Shown here piece after piece: positions 56,251 through 64,000 of a DNA stretch of 64,000 nucleotides (positions are counted from its first letter, which is position 1; every line of letters begins with the position of its first letter). The position numbers and the translations under genes are program-made. Below the pieces are notes generated by a model. That model made no database searches. It was not told the origin of the DNA and was given only the letters and a program-made list of their open reading frames with translations. The stretch is from Larsenimonas salina (GTDB lineage: Bacteria; Pseudomonadota; Gammaproteobacteria; Pseudomonadales; Halomonadaceae), in contig NZ_JAMLJJ010000008.1 of assembly GCF_023736155.1 (NCBI RefSeq), forward strand, positions 1-64,000. The letters run 5' to 3'.

Positions 56251-57849
56251 TCATTCTCCAGAGTGTGAGGGGGTGGATGGGGGCGCAAGGGACAGAAAGC
56301 GCAGCGGATGCTCATCCATGACGTTGTCTTCAAAGCCCTGCACCCTGGGGGAGACCAGGTGGTTCGAGACGTATTCAAAAATGGGGAGCACCGCGTAGTC
56401 GTCCAGAAGCGTTTGTTCGGCCTGTCCGAGCACCCTTCGTCTGTCCGCCGCATTGGCGGTGTGAGCGCTTTTTTCGATGAGCGCGTCAAGCCGGGCGTTT
56501 TGATAGCCGCTGGCGGCCGCAGCACTGCCGCCAGCGGCGTAGCTTCCGACCAGGTCGATCGGGTCGTTGACGGTCGCGACCATGCCGTAGCGGGCGATGT
56601 CGAACTGGCCCTGCTTGATCGCGGCGTAGTGCACCGCACCTTCCGAGTTATAGAGCTCGACAGTGACCCCGAGCGGTTTCCACATCGCCGCCACCGCGAC
56701 GGCGACTTTCTTGTGGTCGTCATCGGTGTTGTAGCGAAGGGTCAGCGTGAGCGGGGTGTCCGGGCCGTAGCCGGCCTCGCGCATCAGCGCCCTGGCCTTT
56801 TCGACGCGCTCGGCGTAGGGGGCATCGAGCCCCGGCATGGTGACGCCGTCTGCGCCACTCATGGCCTCGGGCACGAAGCGATGACTTGGGCGCATGCCGG
56901 TGCCGAGCACCTTGTCGGTGATGATCTCGCGCCGGACGACCAGGTTCAGCGCCTTGCGGACACGGGCGTCGGCCAGGGCGCCGTCGCGCACGTTGAACAT
57001 GTAGAAATACTCGCCGGCCCACGGCGCCGTGCGAAGCGCGTCGGGCCTTTGGGCGCGCACCCAGTCGATTCGGCTCGAGGGCACCTGGGCAAACGACAGA
57101 TCGATCTGATCGTTTCGGAACCTACGAATGGCGTCGTTGGTGTCCTCGAGTGGGTACATCACCACGCGGTCAAGCGCGACGGTGTCGGCGGCGTAGAACG
57201 CGGGGTTTTTCTCGAGTGTGAGCTGCGACTGCGGGTGCCACTCGCCAAGCGTAAATGCACCGCTGACCACGGTGTTGCCCGGAACGATCCAGCGCTTAGT
57301 GGTGCTTAAAACGTGGCGCGGCAGCGGCGCGGCCTCGCCCATGGCCATGGCCTGCAGGAAGTAGCCGCTCGGGTGGTCAAGCGTGATCTCGAGCGTGTGG
57401 GCGTCGAGGGCCTTGACGCCGAGCGCCTCCGGCGCCCGCTCACCGCGGTTGACCGCCCGCGCGTTATGGATCGCGTAATAGAGGTTGGCGTTGTGGTTGG
57501 CGGTGGCCGGCATCAACAGCCGGCGCAGGCTGAACACGGCGTCCTCGGCAGTGATCGGTGTGTCATCGGACCAGCGCGCGTCTCGCAGGTGAAAGGTGTA
57601 GACGGTGCCGTCATCGGATACGTCCCAGCGCGAGGCCAGCCCTGGAATCAGGCGGCCATCGGCGGCGGTGTCGACCAGGCGGTCGAACATCGCCTTTTGA
57701 ATCCGTGAATCCCAGTGATTCGCCGATTTTTGCGGATCGAGCGAGCCGGGTTCGCCTTCGTTATCCACGTGAAGCGTGGCGGCCTGGGCGGTGCCCAGGC
57801 TCAAAAGAAGAGGCAGTGCGGTAAGCAGCGTGCGCCAGTGAACGGCCAT
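56251..57849 (-). CDS. oppA: OppA-like peptide-binding protein, copy 1
   Basis: 532 residues, start ATG 57849 with AAGGAG. Signal peptide 1-23 (LLLSLGTAQA), then the cluster-C solute-binding fold: GEPGSLDPQKS, LIPGLASRWDVSDDG, WSDDTPITAEDAVF, YFYMFNVRDG and NVRKALNLVVRREI. It delivers peptides to OppBC. A C-terminal PPSTPSHSGE tail is peculiar to this copy. Just behind it on the transcript is oppB, which makes it the likeliest dedicated receptor. Confidence 0.9.
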   Translation of the reverse strand: MAVHWRTLLTALPLLLSLGTAQAATLHVDNEGEPGSLDPQKSANHWDSRIQKAMFDRLVDTAADGRLIPGLASRWDVSDDGTVYTFHLRDARWSDDTPITAEDAVFSLRRLLMPATANHNANLYYAIHNARAVNRGERAPEALGVKALDAHTLEITLDHPSGYFLQAMAMGEAAPLPRHVLSTTKRWIVPGNTVVSGAFTLGEWHPQSQLTLEKNPAFYAADTVALDRVVMYPLEDTNDAIRRFRNDQIDLSFAQVPSSRIDWVRAQRPDALRTAPWAGEYFYMFNVRDGALADARVRKALNLVVRREIITDKVLGTGMRPSHRFVPEAMSGADGVTMPGLDAPYAERVEKARALMREAGYGPDTPLTLTLRYNTDDDHKKVAVAVAAMWKPLGVTVELYNSEGAVHYAAIKQGQFDIARYGMVATVNDPIDLVGSYAAGGSAAAASGYQNARLDALIEKSAHTANAADRRRVLGQAEQTLLDDYAVLPIFEYVSNHLVSPRVQGFEDNVMDEHPLRFLSLAPPSTPSHSGE

Positions 57850-57867
57850 GAAAGACTCCTTTTTTGT

Positions 57868-57918
57868 TATTGAGTTTTTTTTATTGAGCTTGTTTTTATT
57901 GAGTGTGTCGCTATTGAG
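57868..57918 (-). repeat. Four phased CTCAATA repeats upstream of oppA copy 1
   Basis: TATTGAG occurs at 57868, 57882, 57897 and 57912 (CTCAATA on the coding strand), with a period of 14-15 bases and A-rich spacers. It lies in the gap between two binding-protein genes, just before the ribosome binding site. Confidence 0.85.
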
Positions 57919-57940
57919 GCCCGTCGGTGCGCACGGCCGG

Positions 57941-59545
57941 TCAGTGGTCTGAATCGACGAACTTGATCCACCGCGACAGGTGTCGGTTCAGGACGTTGTC
58001 GGCAAAGCCCGTGAGCTTCGGGTTCACCAGATTGCGCGAGGTGTCGATGTAGATCGGGATCAAGGCGTAGTCTCCAAGCATCTGCCGTTCGGCGCGCTCG
58101 AGCAGGGTCTGACGGGTCTCCGGGTCCTGGGTACGGGCGGCGCGAGACATTAGTTCATCGAACGCATCGCTTTGATAGCCGCCGTAGTTCTTGGCCGCGC
58201 CCTGCTCGAGAATGCCGAGGAAGTTGGCGGCATCGTCAAAATCAGCAACCCAGCTGGCGCGGCCGACATCGAACGTGCCCGCGGCGAGGTCTGCGTAGTG
58301 CACGCGGCCTTCGGCGTTGATCAATGAGGTCTTGATGCCAAGTGGCTTCCACATCGAGGCCAGCGCGATCGCGATGCGCTTGTTGGCCTCGGTGGTGGAG
58401 TAGCGAAGCGTCAGCTCGAGCGGGCGGTCCGGGCCGTAGCCGGCGTCGCTCAGAAGGCGCTTGGCGCGCGTCATGCGCTCATCCATTGGCGCCTCAAGCC
58501 CCGGCATGGACTGGGCATCGTACTGATTCACGCCGTCGGGCACGAAGCTGCGGGCGGCGGTGACGGTCCCGTTCATGATCTTGTCAGTGATGATGTCGCG
58601 TCGTACTGCAAGGTTGAGCGCCTCGCGCACCCGCGCATCGGCGGTGGGGTGGCCGTCGCGCTGGTTGAGTGCGAAATAGTAATTGGCAAGCTGGGGGGCC
58701 AGATGCACCGCGCCCGGCAGCTGCTCTTTCAGCGCGTCATACCGCTCGGGGGGGAAATCGCGAACGAGGTCGAACTCACCGGCACGGAACCGTCTCAAGC
58801 CGGTATTGCGGTTTTCGATCGGATAAAACGTGACACCGTCGAGCGAGACGCTCGCGGCGTCATGAAAATAGGTGTTTTTCTGCGTGCTCAGATGGTCGTT
58901 GGCCACCCAGTCGGTCGGGGTGAACGCGCCATTGGTGACGATGTGCTCGGGCTCGGCCCAGTGATCGCCGAACTGATCCAGTACGTGGGTCGGCACCGGC
59001 GAGGCGGCGATGTTGGCCAGAAGCGCCTCGAAGTAGGGCGTGGGTCGCTCCAGGTGAAACACCACCGTGCGCGCGTCCGGCGCGTCCACACCGAGGGTCT
59101 CCGGGGCGGCGGTGCCTTCCGTGATCGCACGGCCGTTCTTGATCGGGTAGAAGAGGCTTGCGTAGACGGCGGCGTTGCTTGGCGTCATCAAGCGGGTAAA
59201 GGCGCGCTTGAAATCGTCTGCCACCACCGGTTCGCCGTCGGACCAGCGGGCGTCGTCTCTGAGGGTGAACGTCCAGGTCAGGCCATCGTCGCTGACCTGC
59301 CAGGATTTGGCAGCGCCGGGGATGTACTGGCCCTCCGGCGAGAGCGTCACCAGGCCTTCGTAAATGTCGCCCAGAATGTCGTTTTCCCACACGCTGCCAC
59401 CGATGTGGGCGGTGTCGAGCGAGGCGGGATCGCCCTGGGTGCCGACACGCAGGGTATCGGCCATCGCCGGGGCAACGCCGAGCCCGAGCACGAAGGTCGC
59501 ACCGAGCAGTCGGCGACCGAGAAGGGAAAGAACGTGAGGGCGCAT
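57941..59545 (-). CDS. OppA-like peptide-binding protein, copy 2
   Basis: 534 residues from ATG 59545, with AGGAG nine bases upstream. Signal peptide 1-32 (GLGVAPAMA). Same fold as copy 1, with WSDGEPVVADDFKRAFTRLM, YFALNQRDGHPTADARVREAL and SRNLVNPKLTGFADN. Full length and intact. Nearer to copy 3 than to copy 1 by eye. Confidence 0.9.
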   Translation of the reverse strand: MRPHVLSLLGRRLLGATFVLGLGVAPAMADTLRVGTQGDPASLDTAHIGGSVWENDILGDIYEGLVTLSPEGQYIPGAAKSWQVSDDGLTWTFTLRDDARWSDGEPVVADDFKRAFTRLMTPSNAAVYASLFYPIKNGRAITEGTAAPETLGVDAPDARTVVFHLERPTPYFEALLANIAASPVPTHVLDQFGDHWAEPEHIVTNGAFTPTDWVANDHLSTQKNTYFHDAASVSLDGVTFYPIENRNTGLRRFRAGEFDLVRDFPPERYDALKEQLPGAVHLAPQLANYYFALNQRDGHPTADARVREALNLAVRRDIITDKIMNGTVTAARSFVPDGVNQYDAQSMPGLEAPMDERMTRAKRLLSDAGYGPDRPLELTLRYSTTEANKRIAIALASMWKPLGIKTSLINAEGRVHYADLAAGTFDVGRASWVADFDDAANFLGILEQGAAKNYGGYQSDAFDELMSRAARTQDPETRQTLLERAERQMLGDYALIPIYIDTSRNLVNPKLTGFADNVLNRHLSRWIKFVDSDH

Positions 59546-59618
59546 CGAAGGCATCTCCTGGGCTTTGGTCAACGTCATCATGAAAGAAGTAAGCGCGCGC
59601 TTATCCTAGCGAGCTGTC

Positions 59619-59653
59619 GGCCGCTTCGCGAGAAGGAGACGCGCGAAACGGCC
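59619..59653 (-). other. Hairpin between binding-protein genes
   Basis: GGCCGCTTCGCG and CGCGAAACGGCC pair with one mismatch around an 11-base loop. No T-run. Because it separates binding-protein genes, it may stabilise the upstream segment of mRNA so that more receptor than permease is made. Confidence 0.45.
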
Positions 59654-59670
59654 AAGTCCTTTACGACGCG

Positions 59671-61257
59671 TCAGGGTGTGAAACTCACCCAGCGAGAGAG
59701 ATGGTCGTCCACCGGGTTGTCCTGCCAACCGGTAAGCGCCGGATTGACCAGGTTGCGGGTGACGTAATAAAGCAGTGGTGCGGCGGCGTTGTCATCGATG
59801 GCAATGCGCTCGGCGTCCTGCAGCAGCGCCTCGCGTTTGTCGGCATCGAGGGTGGTCGAGGCCTTGGTCATTTTCTGGTCGAACGCCTGGCTCGAGTAGG
59901 CGCCGTAATTGTTGCCGGCGCCGGTGCCCAGTAGCGCCAGAAAATTCTCGGCGTCGTTGTAGTCGGCGACCCAGCCGGCGCGGGCGACGTCGAAATCGCC
60001 CTGGGCGATGGCCTGATAGTGCACGGTGGCCTCGGCCTGCTGCATGTGCACGCGCACTCCGAGCGGTTTCCACATCGCCGCGACGGCAATGGCGATCTTC
60101 TTGTGTTCATCGCTTGAGTTGTAGCGCAGCGTAAGGTCGAGCGGGTTGTCCGGCCCGTAGCCTGCCTCCTTCATCAAGGCGCTTGCCCGCGCCATGCGCT
60201 CGTCCATCGATTGCCCCTTGAACGGCAGCTCCTGATGGGTGTAGTGGTGCACGCCCGGTGGTACGAAGGCGTAGGCCGGGAGAAAAGTGCCGGCCATGAT
60301 CTGCTTGGCCAGTACCTGATGGCGAATCGCCAGGTTGAGCGCTTCGCGCACCTTCGGGTCGGCCGTGGGCTCCCCCTGGCGCTGATTGAACACGTAGTAG
60401 TAACTGCCAAGCATCGGGCTCATGTGCGTGGCCTCGGGCAAGTTCTCCTTGAGCCACTGATAGCGGCTCGAGGGGTACTCGCGCAGCACATCGAGTTCTC
60501 CAGCGCGAAAGCGGGAGATGCCGGCGTTGCGGTCTTCGGTGCTGTAGTAGTTGATCTTGTCGAGCGCGACATCCCGGGCGTCGTAGTACTCGGGGTTCTT
60601 GACCGCCGTGATGCGCGATTGAGACACCCACTCGACCGGTTTGAACGCGCCGTTGGTCACGATGTGGTCCATGTCGGTCCAGTCGCGGCCGTATTTCTCG
60701 ACCGTGTGCCTGGGCAGCGGCATGGCGGTGTAGTGGGTCAGAAGCTCGATGAAGTAGGGCGTCGGCTCGGTGAGCGTGACTTCGAGGGTCTTGCCGTTTT
60801 CCCTGGCGACCACGCCGAGCGCGTCCGGCGGCAGTTCGCCGGTATTGACCGCGCGGGCGTTTTTGATCGGGTACAGGTTATAGGCGTACTTGGAGGCGTT
60901 TTTCGGGTTCAGGAGATGGCGCCAGCCGAAGACGAAATCGCCTGCGGTGACCGGCGTGCCGTCGGACCATTTCGCGTCGTCTCGCAGGTGAAAGGTGTAG
61001 GTTCGACCGTCATCGGAGATGTCCCAGTCGGTCGCAACGCCCGGGATTGCCTCACCCTTCGGATTCTGGGTCACAAGGCCTTCAAACACATCGAGCAGTA
61101 CATCCGATTCCCAGGTGCCGCCCGAGACCTGAGAGGTATCGAAGGAGGCGAGTTCGCCGATGACTCCGATGTTGAGCGTCTGCGCCCAGACAGGCGTTGC
61201 GGAAAGCAGCGCAGTTGCGGCAAACGCGCCTGCGAACCGTTGAAATGGGGTTTTCAT
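59671..61257 (-). CDS. OppA-like peptide-binding protein, copy 3
   Basis: 528 residues from ATG 61257; a longer frame to 61350 is rejected because it would precede the signal peptide. Signal peptide 1-25 (TALLSATPVWA). Intact cluster-C binding protein: WSDGTPVTAGDFVFGWRHLLNPKNASKYAYN (pattern only), YYYVFNQRQGEPTADPKVREAL, TRNLVNPALTGWQDN. It is the first gene of the run of three receptors. The upstream region 61258-61440 holds its promoter, with no motif I can name. Confidence 0.9.
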   Translation of the reverse strand: MKTPFQRFAGAFAATALLSATPVWAQTLNIGVIGELASFDTSQVSGGTWESDVLLDVFEGLVTQNPKGEAIPGVATDWDISDDGRTYTFHLRDDAKWSDGTPVTAGDFVFGWRHLLNPKNASKYAYNLYPIKNARAVNTGELPPDALGVVARENGKTLEVTLTEPTPYFIELLTHYTAMPLPRHTVEKYGRDWTDMDHIVTNGAFKPVEWVSQSRITAVKNPEYYDARDVALDKINYYSTEDRNAGISRFRAGELDVLREYPSSRYQWLKENLPEATHMSPMLGSYYYVFNQRQGEPTADPKVREALNLAIRHQVLAKQIMAGTFLPAYAFVPPGVHHYTHQELPFKGQSMDERMARASALMKEAGYGPDNPLDLTLRYNSSDEHKKIAIAVAAMWKPLGVRVHMQQAEATVHYQAIAQGDFDVARAGWVADYNDAENFLALLGTGAGNNYGAYSSQAFDQKMTKASTTLDADKREALLQDAERIAIDDNAAAPLLYYVTRNLVNPALTGWQDNPVDDHLSRWVSFTP

Positions 61258-61444
61258 GGCTGAGTATCCTGACTGATTGTTGTGTTCTGGTCGGGTATGG
61301 CCCGGGTCAACGATTGTTATGGTGCTTAGTATATGACCGAAGTTGACCATACAGTCAGAAAATGCGCCTTGTCCAGATATCCCTAATGATCCGATGCGAT
61401 AAAAGCCGACGGCCGATCAGGCAGAAGGGGAGCGACGTGCGCAT

Positions 61445-61473
61445 AAAAAAAAGACCCGTCGTCGGGTCTTTAA
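61445..61473 (-). terminator. Terminator after rpmE2
   Basis: On the minus strand AAAGACCCGACGACGGGTCTTT is followed by a run of T (plus-strand A-run at 61444-61452). It closes the rpmE2 transcript and separates it from the opp genes. Confidence 0.88.
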
Positions 61474-61495
61474 AAAGGAGAAGCACAGGGGCGTT

Positions 61496-61756
61496 TCAAC
61501 TGCGGCGCGCCCCAAGGCTTCCGAAGCGGCGCTTGAACTGCGCGGCGCGCCCTTCGGTGCCGACCGAGCGCTGCTTGCCGGTATAGAACGGGTGCGACGC
61601 CGAGGAGATGTCCAGCCGGATCAGCGGGTAGCTGTTGCCGTCGTCCCACTCGATGGTTTCGCTTGAGGACATGGTCGAGCCGGTCTTGAAGTACACATCG
61701 GCGCTGGTGTCGTAGAAAACGACCTTACGGTACTCGGGGTGGATGCCTGATTTCAT
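61496..61756 (-). CDS. rpmE2: 50S ribosomal protein L31 type B (zinc-free)
   Basis: 86 residues; [19 protein letters not shown] and SHPFYTGKQ are L31-B landmarks. The CxxC zinc pairs of type A L31 are missing (there is no Cys at all). Type B proteins replace the zinc-containing form when zinc is scarce, freeing zinc. A Zur box precedes the gene, so expression under zinc limitation is expected. Confidence 0.95.
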   Translation of the reverse strand: MKSGIHPEYRKVVFYDTSADVYFKTGSTMSSSETIEWDDGNSYPLIRLDISSASHPFYTGKQRSVGTEGRAAQFKRRFGSLGARRS

Positions 61757-61776
61757 AAATCCTCCTTGGTTTTTAA

Positions 61777-61794
61777 TTATGTTATTTCATAACA
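61777..61794 (-). promoter_or_regulatory. Zur box at the rpmE2 promoter
   Basis: TGTTATGAAATAACA (61794-61780, minus strand) is a 15-bp dyad matching the gammaproteobacterial Zur consensus TGTTATA-A-TATAACA at the outer positions. It overlaps a CATAAT -10 box (61782-61777) and lies 24 bases before the ATG. Confidence 0.75.
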
Positions 61795-61960
61795 ATAGTG
61801 GAGGTAAAGACCCTTGCCCTTGTTTTAGAGGCGGGCACTTTTTCGTGTTTTAGACGCTAATTGAGTTTTTTCGAATGTTTTTGGCGCCATAAAGCGATAA
61901 TTTACCCTGGCCGATAGTCAAAATAAGCGTCACCCGCTTTTTCGGTACAGGGAATTCTCA

Positions 61961-63700
61961 ATGGCAGAGCCATCTGCGACGACGCCTTCCTCGGAGGAGG
62001 GCGGATCAGTCGAGCTTCGCGATCCTCTTTCCATCATGCACGCCCTCGAAGGGCTGGCGTATCAGCCGTGCAGTATTTCCGTCTGTTTCGAGGATCATTC
62101 CGAGACCCGCTATCCCGCGCGTTTCGAATTTTTCGATCATGTGGAAAAGCGTCTTCAGATTCGAGTCACGAACATGCCGGGGCTGGAGGCGGCCTTCATG
62201 GAATCAGGGCGCCTGATCCTGATTGCTGAGAGCGCGCAGCAGGTGGTGCGTTTTAGCGGCCTTTGCATCCAACGGACGCGCCATGTCGAGGACGGGCGAG
62301 TGCTTGAGACCGGGCTTCCGGAGGCGCTTCATACGGATTCGAAGCGCCAGAGCGCGCGCGTTTCATTGACGTCGGGCATGAAGGTGCCGCTCGAGCTGGT
62401 GTGTTTCGAGGGGCAGGCGGCAATACGGGGGCGGCTCGGCGACATCTCGAACGGTGGATGCATGATGGAGTTGCCGCTGTCGCGGTGTGGTCCACTCCGA
62501 GTGGGCATGACGGTGTCACTGTCGATGGTGTTTCCAAGCGAAGAACGGTTTGAGGTATCGGCAGAAATTCGCTACGTCAGGCCCTTGGCCGCCTCCCACC
62601 ACGCTCGGGTTGGGCTTGCCTTTCTAAGCCTTGCTCAGGCGCAGATGCAGCAGTTGATGCACATTCTGAGCGAAACAGAGCGCGAGGTGGCCTGGCGAAA
62701 CGGGGAGGCCATGCAGTTTGCCGGGGCATCGACGCTCTACGTTGCAACCGTTGCCCGAAAAGGGCAGCGCCGCACCCGAGGCCGGCCTGTCGAAGTGCGC
62801 TCACCCATGGTCGATGATCTGCGAGATATCGTGCGCACTCAGCACCTTTACCTGCTGGCGTTGCAGCAAAAGACCCCCCTGCCGGAGCGCGCCCTTGCCA
62901 AGAGCGCCGACCGGTTGATCCAGCTTCTCAAACACAATCGCCAGCAGATGTTCTACGCGCTCGGGTGTCTTTCCGATGAGCCGCAGTGGGTTCAGCATTC
63001 GCTTTGTGTATCGTGCCGGCTGTGCGACCTGATGCTGGCCGAACCCGAGCATGCGTCGCGGGCTCGTTCGGCGATGCTTGCCGCGCTTGTGCACGACATG
63101 GGCAAGGCGATGATGGTCGGCTCTGAGTTTCCAACGCTCGAGGGTGAATTCGAGGCCGATCGCCGCCAGCGCTTTCGCCAGCATGTGCCGGTGTTGCTTG
63201 AGGCGCTCGAGGCCAATGCGCAGGTGGAAAAGGCCATGTGCCTTGAAATCATTCAGGGCATCAACGAGCGCCTGGATGGCTCTGGCTATCCCGATGGGCT
63301 CGAGGCCGAAGCGCTGACGCCGCTGTCGAAAATGGCGGCGGTGATCGATGTGATCGATGCGATGATGCGCCCGAGGGGTGATCGCCGATCGAGCACGGCG
63401 ATGGAGGCCTATCGATTCGTCTATCAACATCCGGAGCAGTTCGAGCGGCACTGGGTCACTCGCTACGTGCAGCGCCACGGGTTCTATCCGATCGGTAGCC
63501 TGGTGCGGTTTTCGCGCGGGTATCTGGCGTGGGTGATGCGTCTTGATGAGTCGGGGCAGCCGACTCGAGTGCGGGTGGTGCGCGATCTTCGCCAGCAGGA
63601 GGTGGTGTTGAACCAGGTGCTCGAGCGCGTCGATTTCGCACAGCTCGGTGAGCTCGAATCGCTGGTGTCGCCGGAGCCATACGAGCTGACGGCGTATTAG
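61961..63700 (+). CDS. PilZ plus HD-GYP domain cyclic-di-GMP protein, altered HHE motif
   Basis: 579 residues from ATG 61961. Residues 20-115 resemble the YcgR-type N-terminal domain. The PilZ domain (about 125-240) has RQSAR (129-133) and DISNGG (161-166), both needed to bind cyclic di-GMP. The HD-GYP domain (about 340-500) has HD at 378-379 (ALVHDMGK) and RLDGSGYP (437-444), but the His-His of the usual HHE motif is Ile434-Asn435. His408 is present. HD-GYP enzymes hydrolyse cyclic di-GMP; loss of two metal ligands suggests weak or no activity. No membrane segment, so a cytoplasmic receptor. Confidence 0.88.
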   Translation: MAEPSATTPSSEEGGSVELRDPLSIMHALEGLAYQPCSISVCFEDHSETRYPARFEFFDHVEKRLQIRVTNMPGLEAAFMESGRLILIAESAQQVVRFSGLCIQRTRHVEDGRVLETGLPEALHTDSKRQSARVSLTSGMKVPLELVCFEGQAAIRGRLGDISNGGCMMELPLSRCGPLRVGMTVSLSMVFPSEERFEVSAEIRYVRPLAASHHARVGLAFLSLAQAQMQQLMHILSETEREVAWRNGEAMQFAGASTLYVATVARKGQRRTRGRPVEVRSPMVDDLRDIVRTQHLYLLALQQKTPLPERALAKSADRLIQLLKHNRQQMFYALGCLSDEPQWVQHSLCVSCRLCDLMLAEPEHASRARSAMLAALVHDMGKAMMVGSEFPTLEGEFEADRRQRFRQHVPVLLEALEANAQVEKAMCLEIIQGINERLDGSGYPDGLEAEALTPLSKMAAVIDVIDAMMRPRGDRRSSTAMEAYRFVYQHPEQFERHWVTRYVQRHGFYPIGSLVRFSRGYLAWVMRLDESGQPTRVRVVRDLRQQEVVLNQVLERVDFAQLGELESLVSPEPYELTAY

Positions 63701-63714
63701 CGGGGCGGCAGGTA

Positions 63715-63742
63715 AAGGCGCGCGGCCTCGGCCGCGCGCCTT
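63715..63742. terminator. GC-rich hairpin between convergent genes
   Basis: AAGGCGCGCGGCC and GGCCGCGCGCCTT form a 13-bp inverted repeat with a 2-base centre. It lies between the HD-GYP gene (+) and the partial binding-protein gene (-). Only a few T follow on either strand. Confidence 0.7.
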
Positions 63743-63748
63743 CGATGC

Positions 63749-64000
63749 TTATTTCTCGATGGAGATCCAGCGGGAGGGGTGCATGTCGAGGGCGTTGTTG
63801 GCCCAGCCTTCAAGGTCTGGGTTGACCAGGTTGCGCGAGCTGTAGGTGTAGATCGGCGTGAGCGGGTACTCCGAAAGCGCCAGTGTTTCGGCGCGCTCCA
63901 TCAAACTTTCCCGGGCATCGGCGTCCTGCTCGGTGTCCGATCTTGCCATCAATGACTGATATTCGGTGTTCTGGTAGTCCCCGTAGTTGTTCGATTTCTG
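63749..64000 (-). CDS. OppA-like peptide-binding protein, copy 4, cut by the window
   Basis: Only the last 83 codons are in the window; the frame is open to base 64000. It reads NNYGDYQNTEYQSLMARS, then SEYPLTPIYTYSSRNLVNP and DMHPSRWISIEK, the same C-terminal pattern as copies 2 and 3 (NNYGAY..., RNLVNPALTGW). It is a fourth receptor of the cluster, separated from the others by rpmE2 and the HD-GYP gene. The signal peptide and start lie outside. Confidence 0.88.
   Translation of the reverse strand, partial: QKSNNYGDYQNTEYQSLMARSDTEQDADARESLMERAETLALSEYPLTPIYTYSSRNLVNPDLEGWANNALDMHPSRWISIEK

Noticed and set aside
57868-57918. CRISPR-like array
   Set aside because: Units of 7 bp at 14-15 bp spacing are far too short for CRISPR repeats and spacers, and no cas gene is present.
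56308-61263. Long plus-strand open frames opposite the three oppA-like genes
   Set aside because: They repeat in the same relative place in all three paralogues because the coding strand is constrained; they are shadows, not a conserved antisense gene family.

Overview
The window reads as a chromosomal segment of a moderately GC-rich gammaproteobacterium. The gene orders ffh-rpsP-rimM-trmD-rplS, xerD-dsbC-hom-thrC-recJ and minCDE-sbcB, the gammaproteobacterial YpjD, CnoX, YaaA, Tas, PuuA and PuuB homologues, and the protein style point to the Halomonadaceae (Halomonas or Kushneria-like). That placement is inference from gene content, not a database match. I see no prophage, insertion sequence or CRISPR array.

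Layout. 1-160: 3' part of an rRNA operon (5S rRNA and terminator). 160-780: a possible small RNA or attenuator, then a small repeat-bearing lipoprotein. 795-13216: housekeeping and stress genes (Tim44-like, YaaA, Tas, Sel1-repeat, DEDDh exonuclease, quinone reductase, LOG-family, DUF501, YbaK, HNH, PatB, CnoX, Gfo/Idh/MocA, pesticin-type muramidase) and the initiator tRNA-Met. 13217-23251: DUF349 protein, MinCDE division-site system, exonuclease I, a pitrilysin-like protease coupled to a SRAP homologue that has lost its catalytic residues. 23374-30550: TetR regulator with an LplT-PlsC fusion, a PepSY/response regulator/histidine kinase operon, CorB-like and YpjD membrane proteins. 30773-41697: the SRP/ribosomal-protein/tRNA-modification cluster, then xerD-dsbC-hom-thrC-recJ and a YitT protein.

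41723-46246: VOC and CGNR proteins, then a metal-efflux unit: a MerR regulator with a classic 19-bp-spacer promoter, a three-HMA P-type ATPase and an overlapping 33-residue membrane peptide. 46455-49724: FadL-type porin and an exported M3 peptidase. 49905-61257: an oligopeptide-uptake locus with three successive OppA-like binding proteins, OppB, OppC and a fused OppD-OppF ATPase, followed by PuuA and facing PuuB of the gamma-glutamyl-putrescine route. 61496-64000: Zur-box-preceded rpmE2 (zinc-free L31), a PilZ/HD-GYP protein with an altered HHE motif, and the end of a fourth OppA-like protein.

The most unusual items are the catalytically stripped SRAP protein, the 33-residue peptide overlapping copA, the multi-receptor Opp/Puu locus, the altered HD-GYP protein, the solitary pesticin-like muramidase, and several short repeat arrays at gene junctions. 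No clearly new multi-gene system was recognised.
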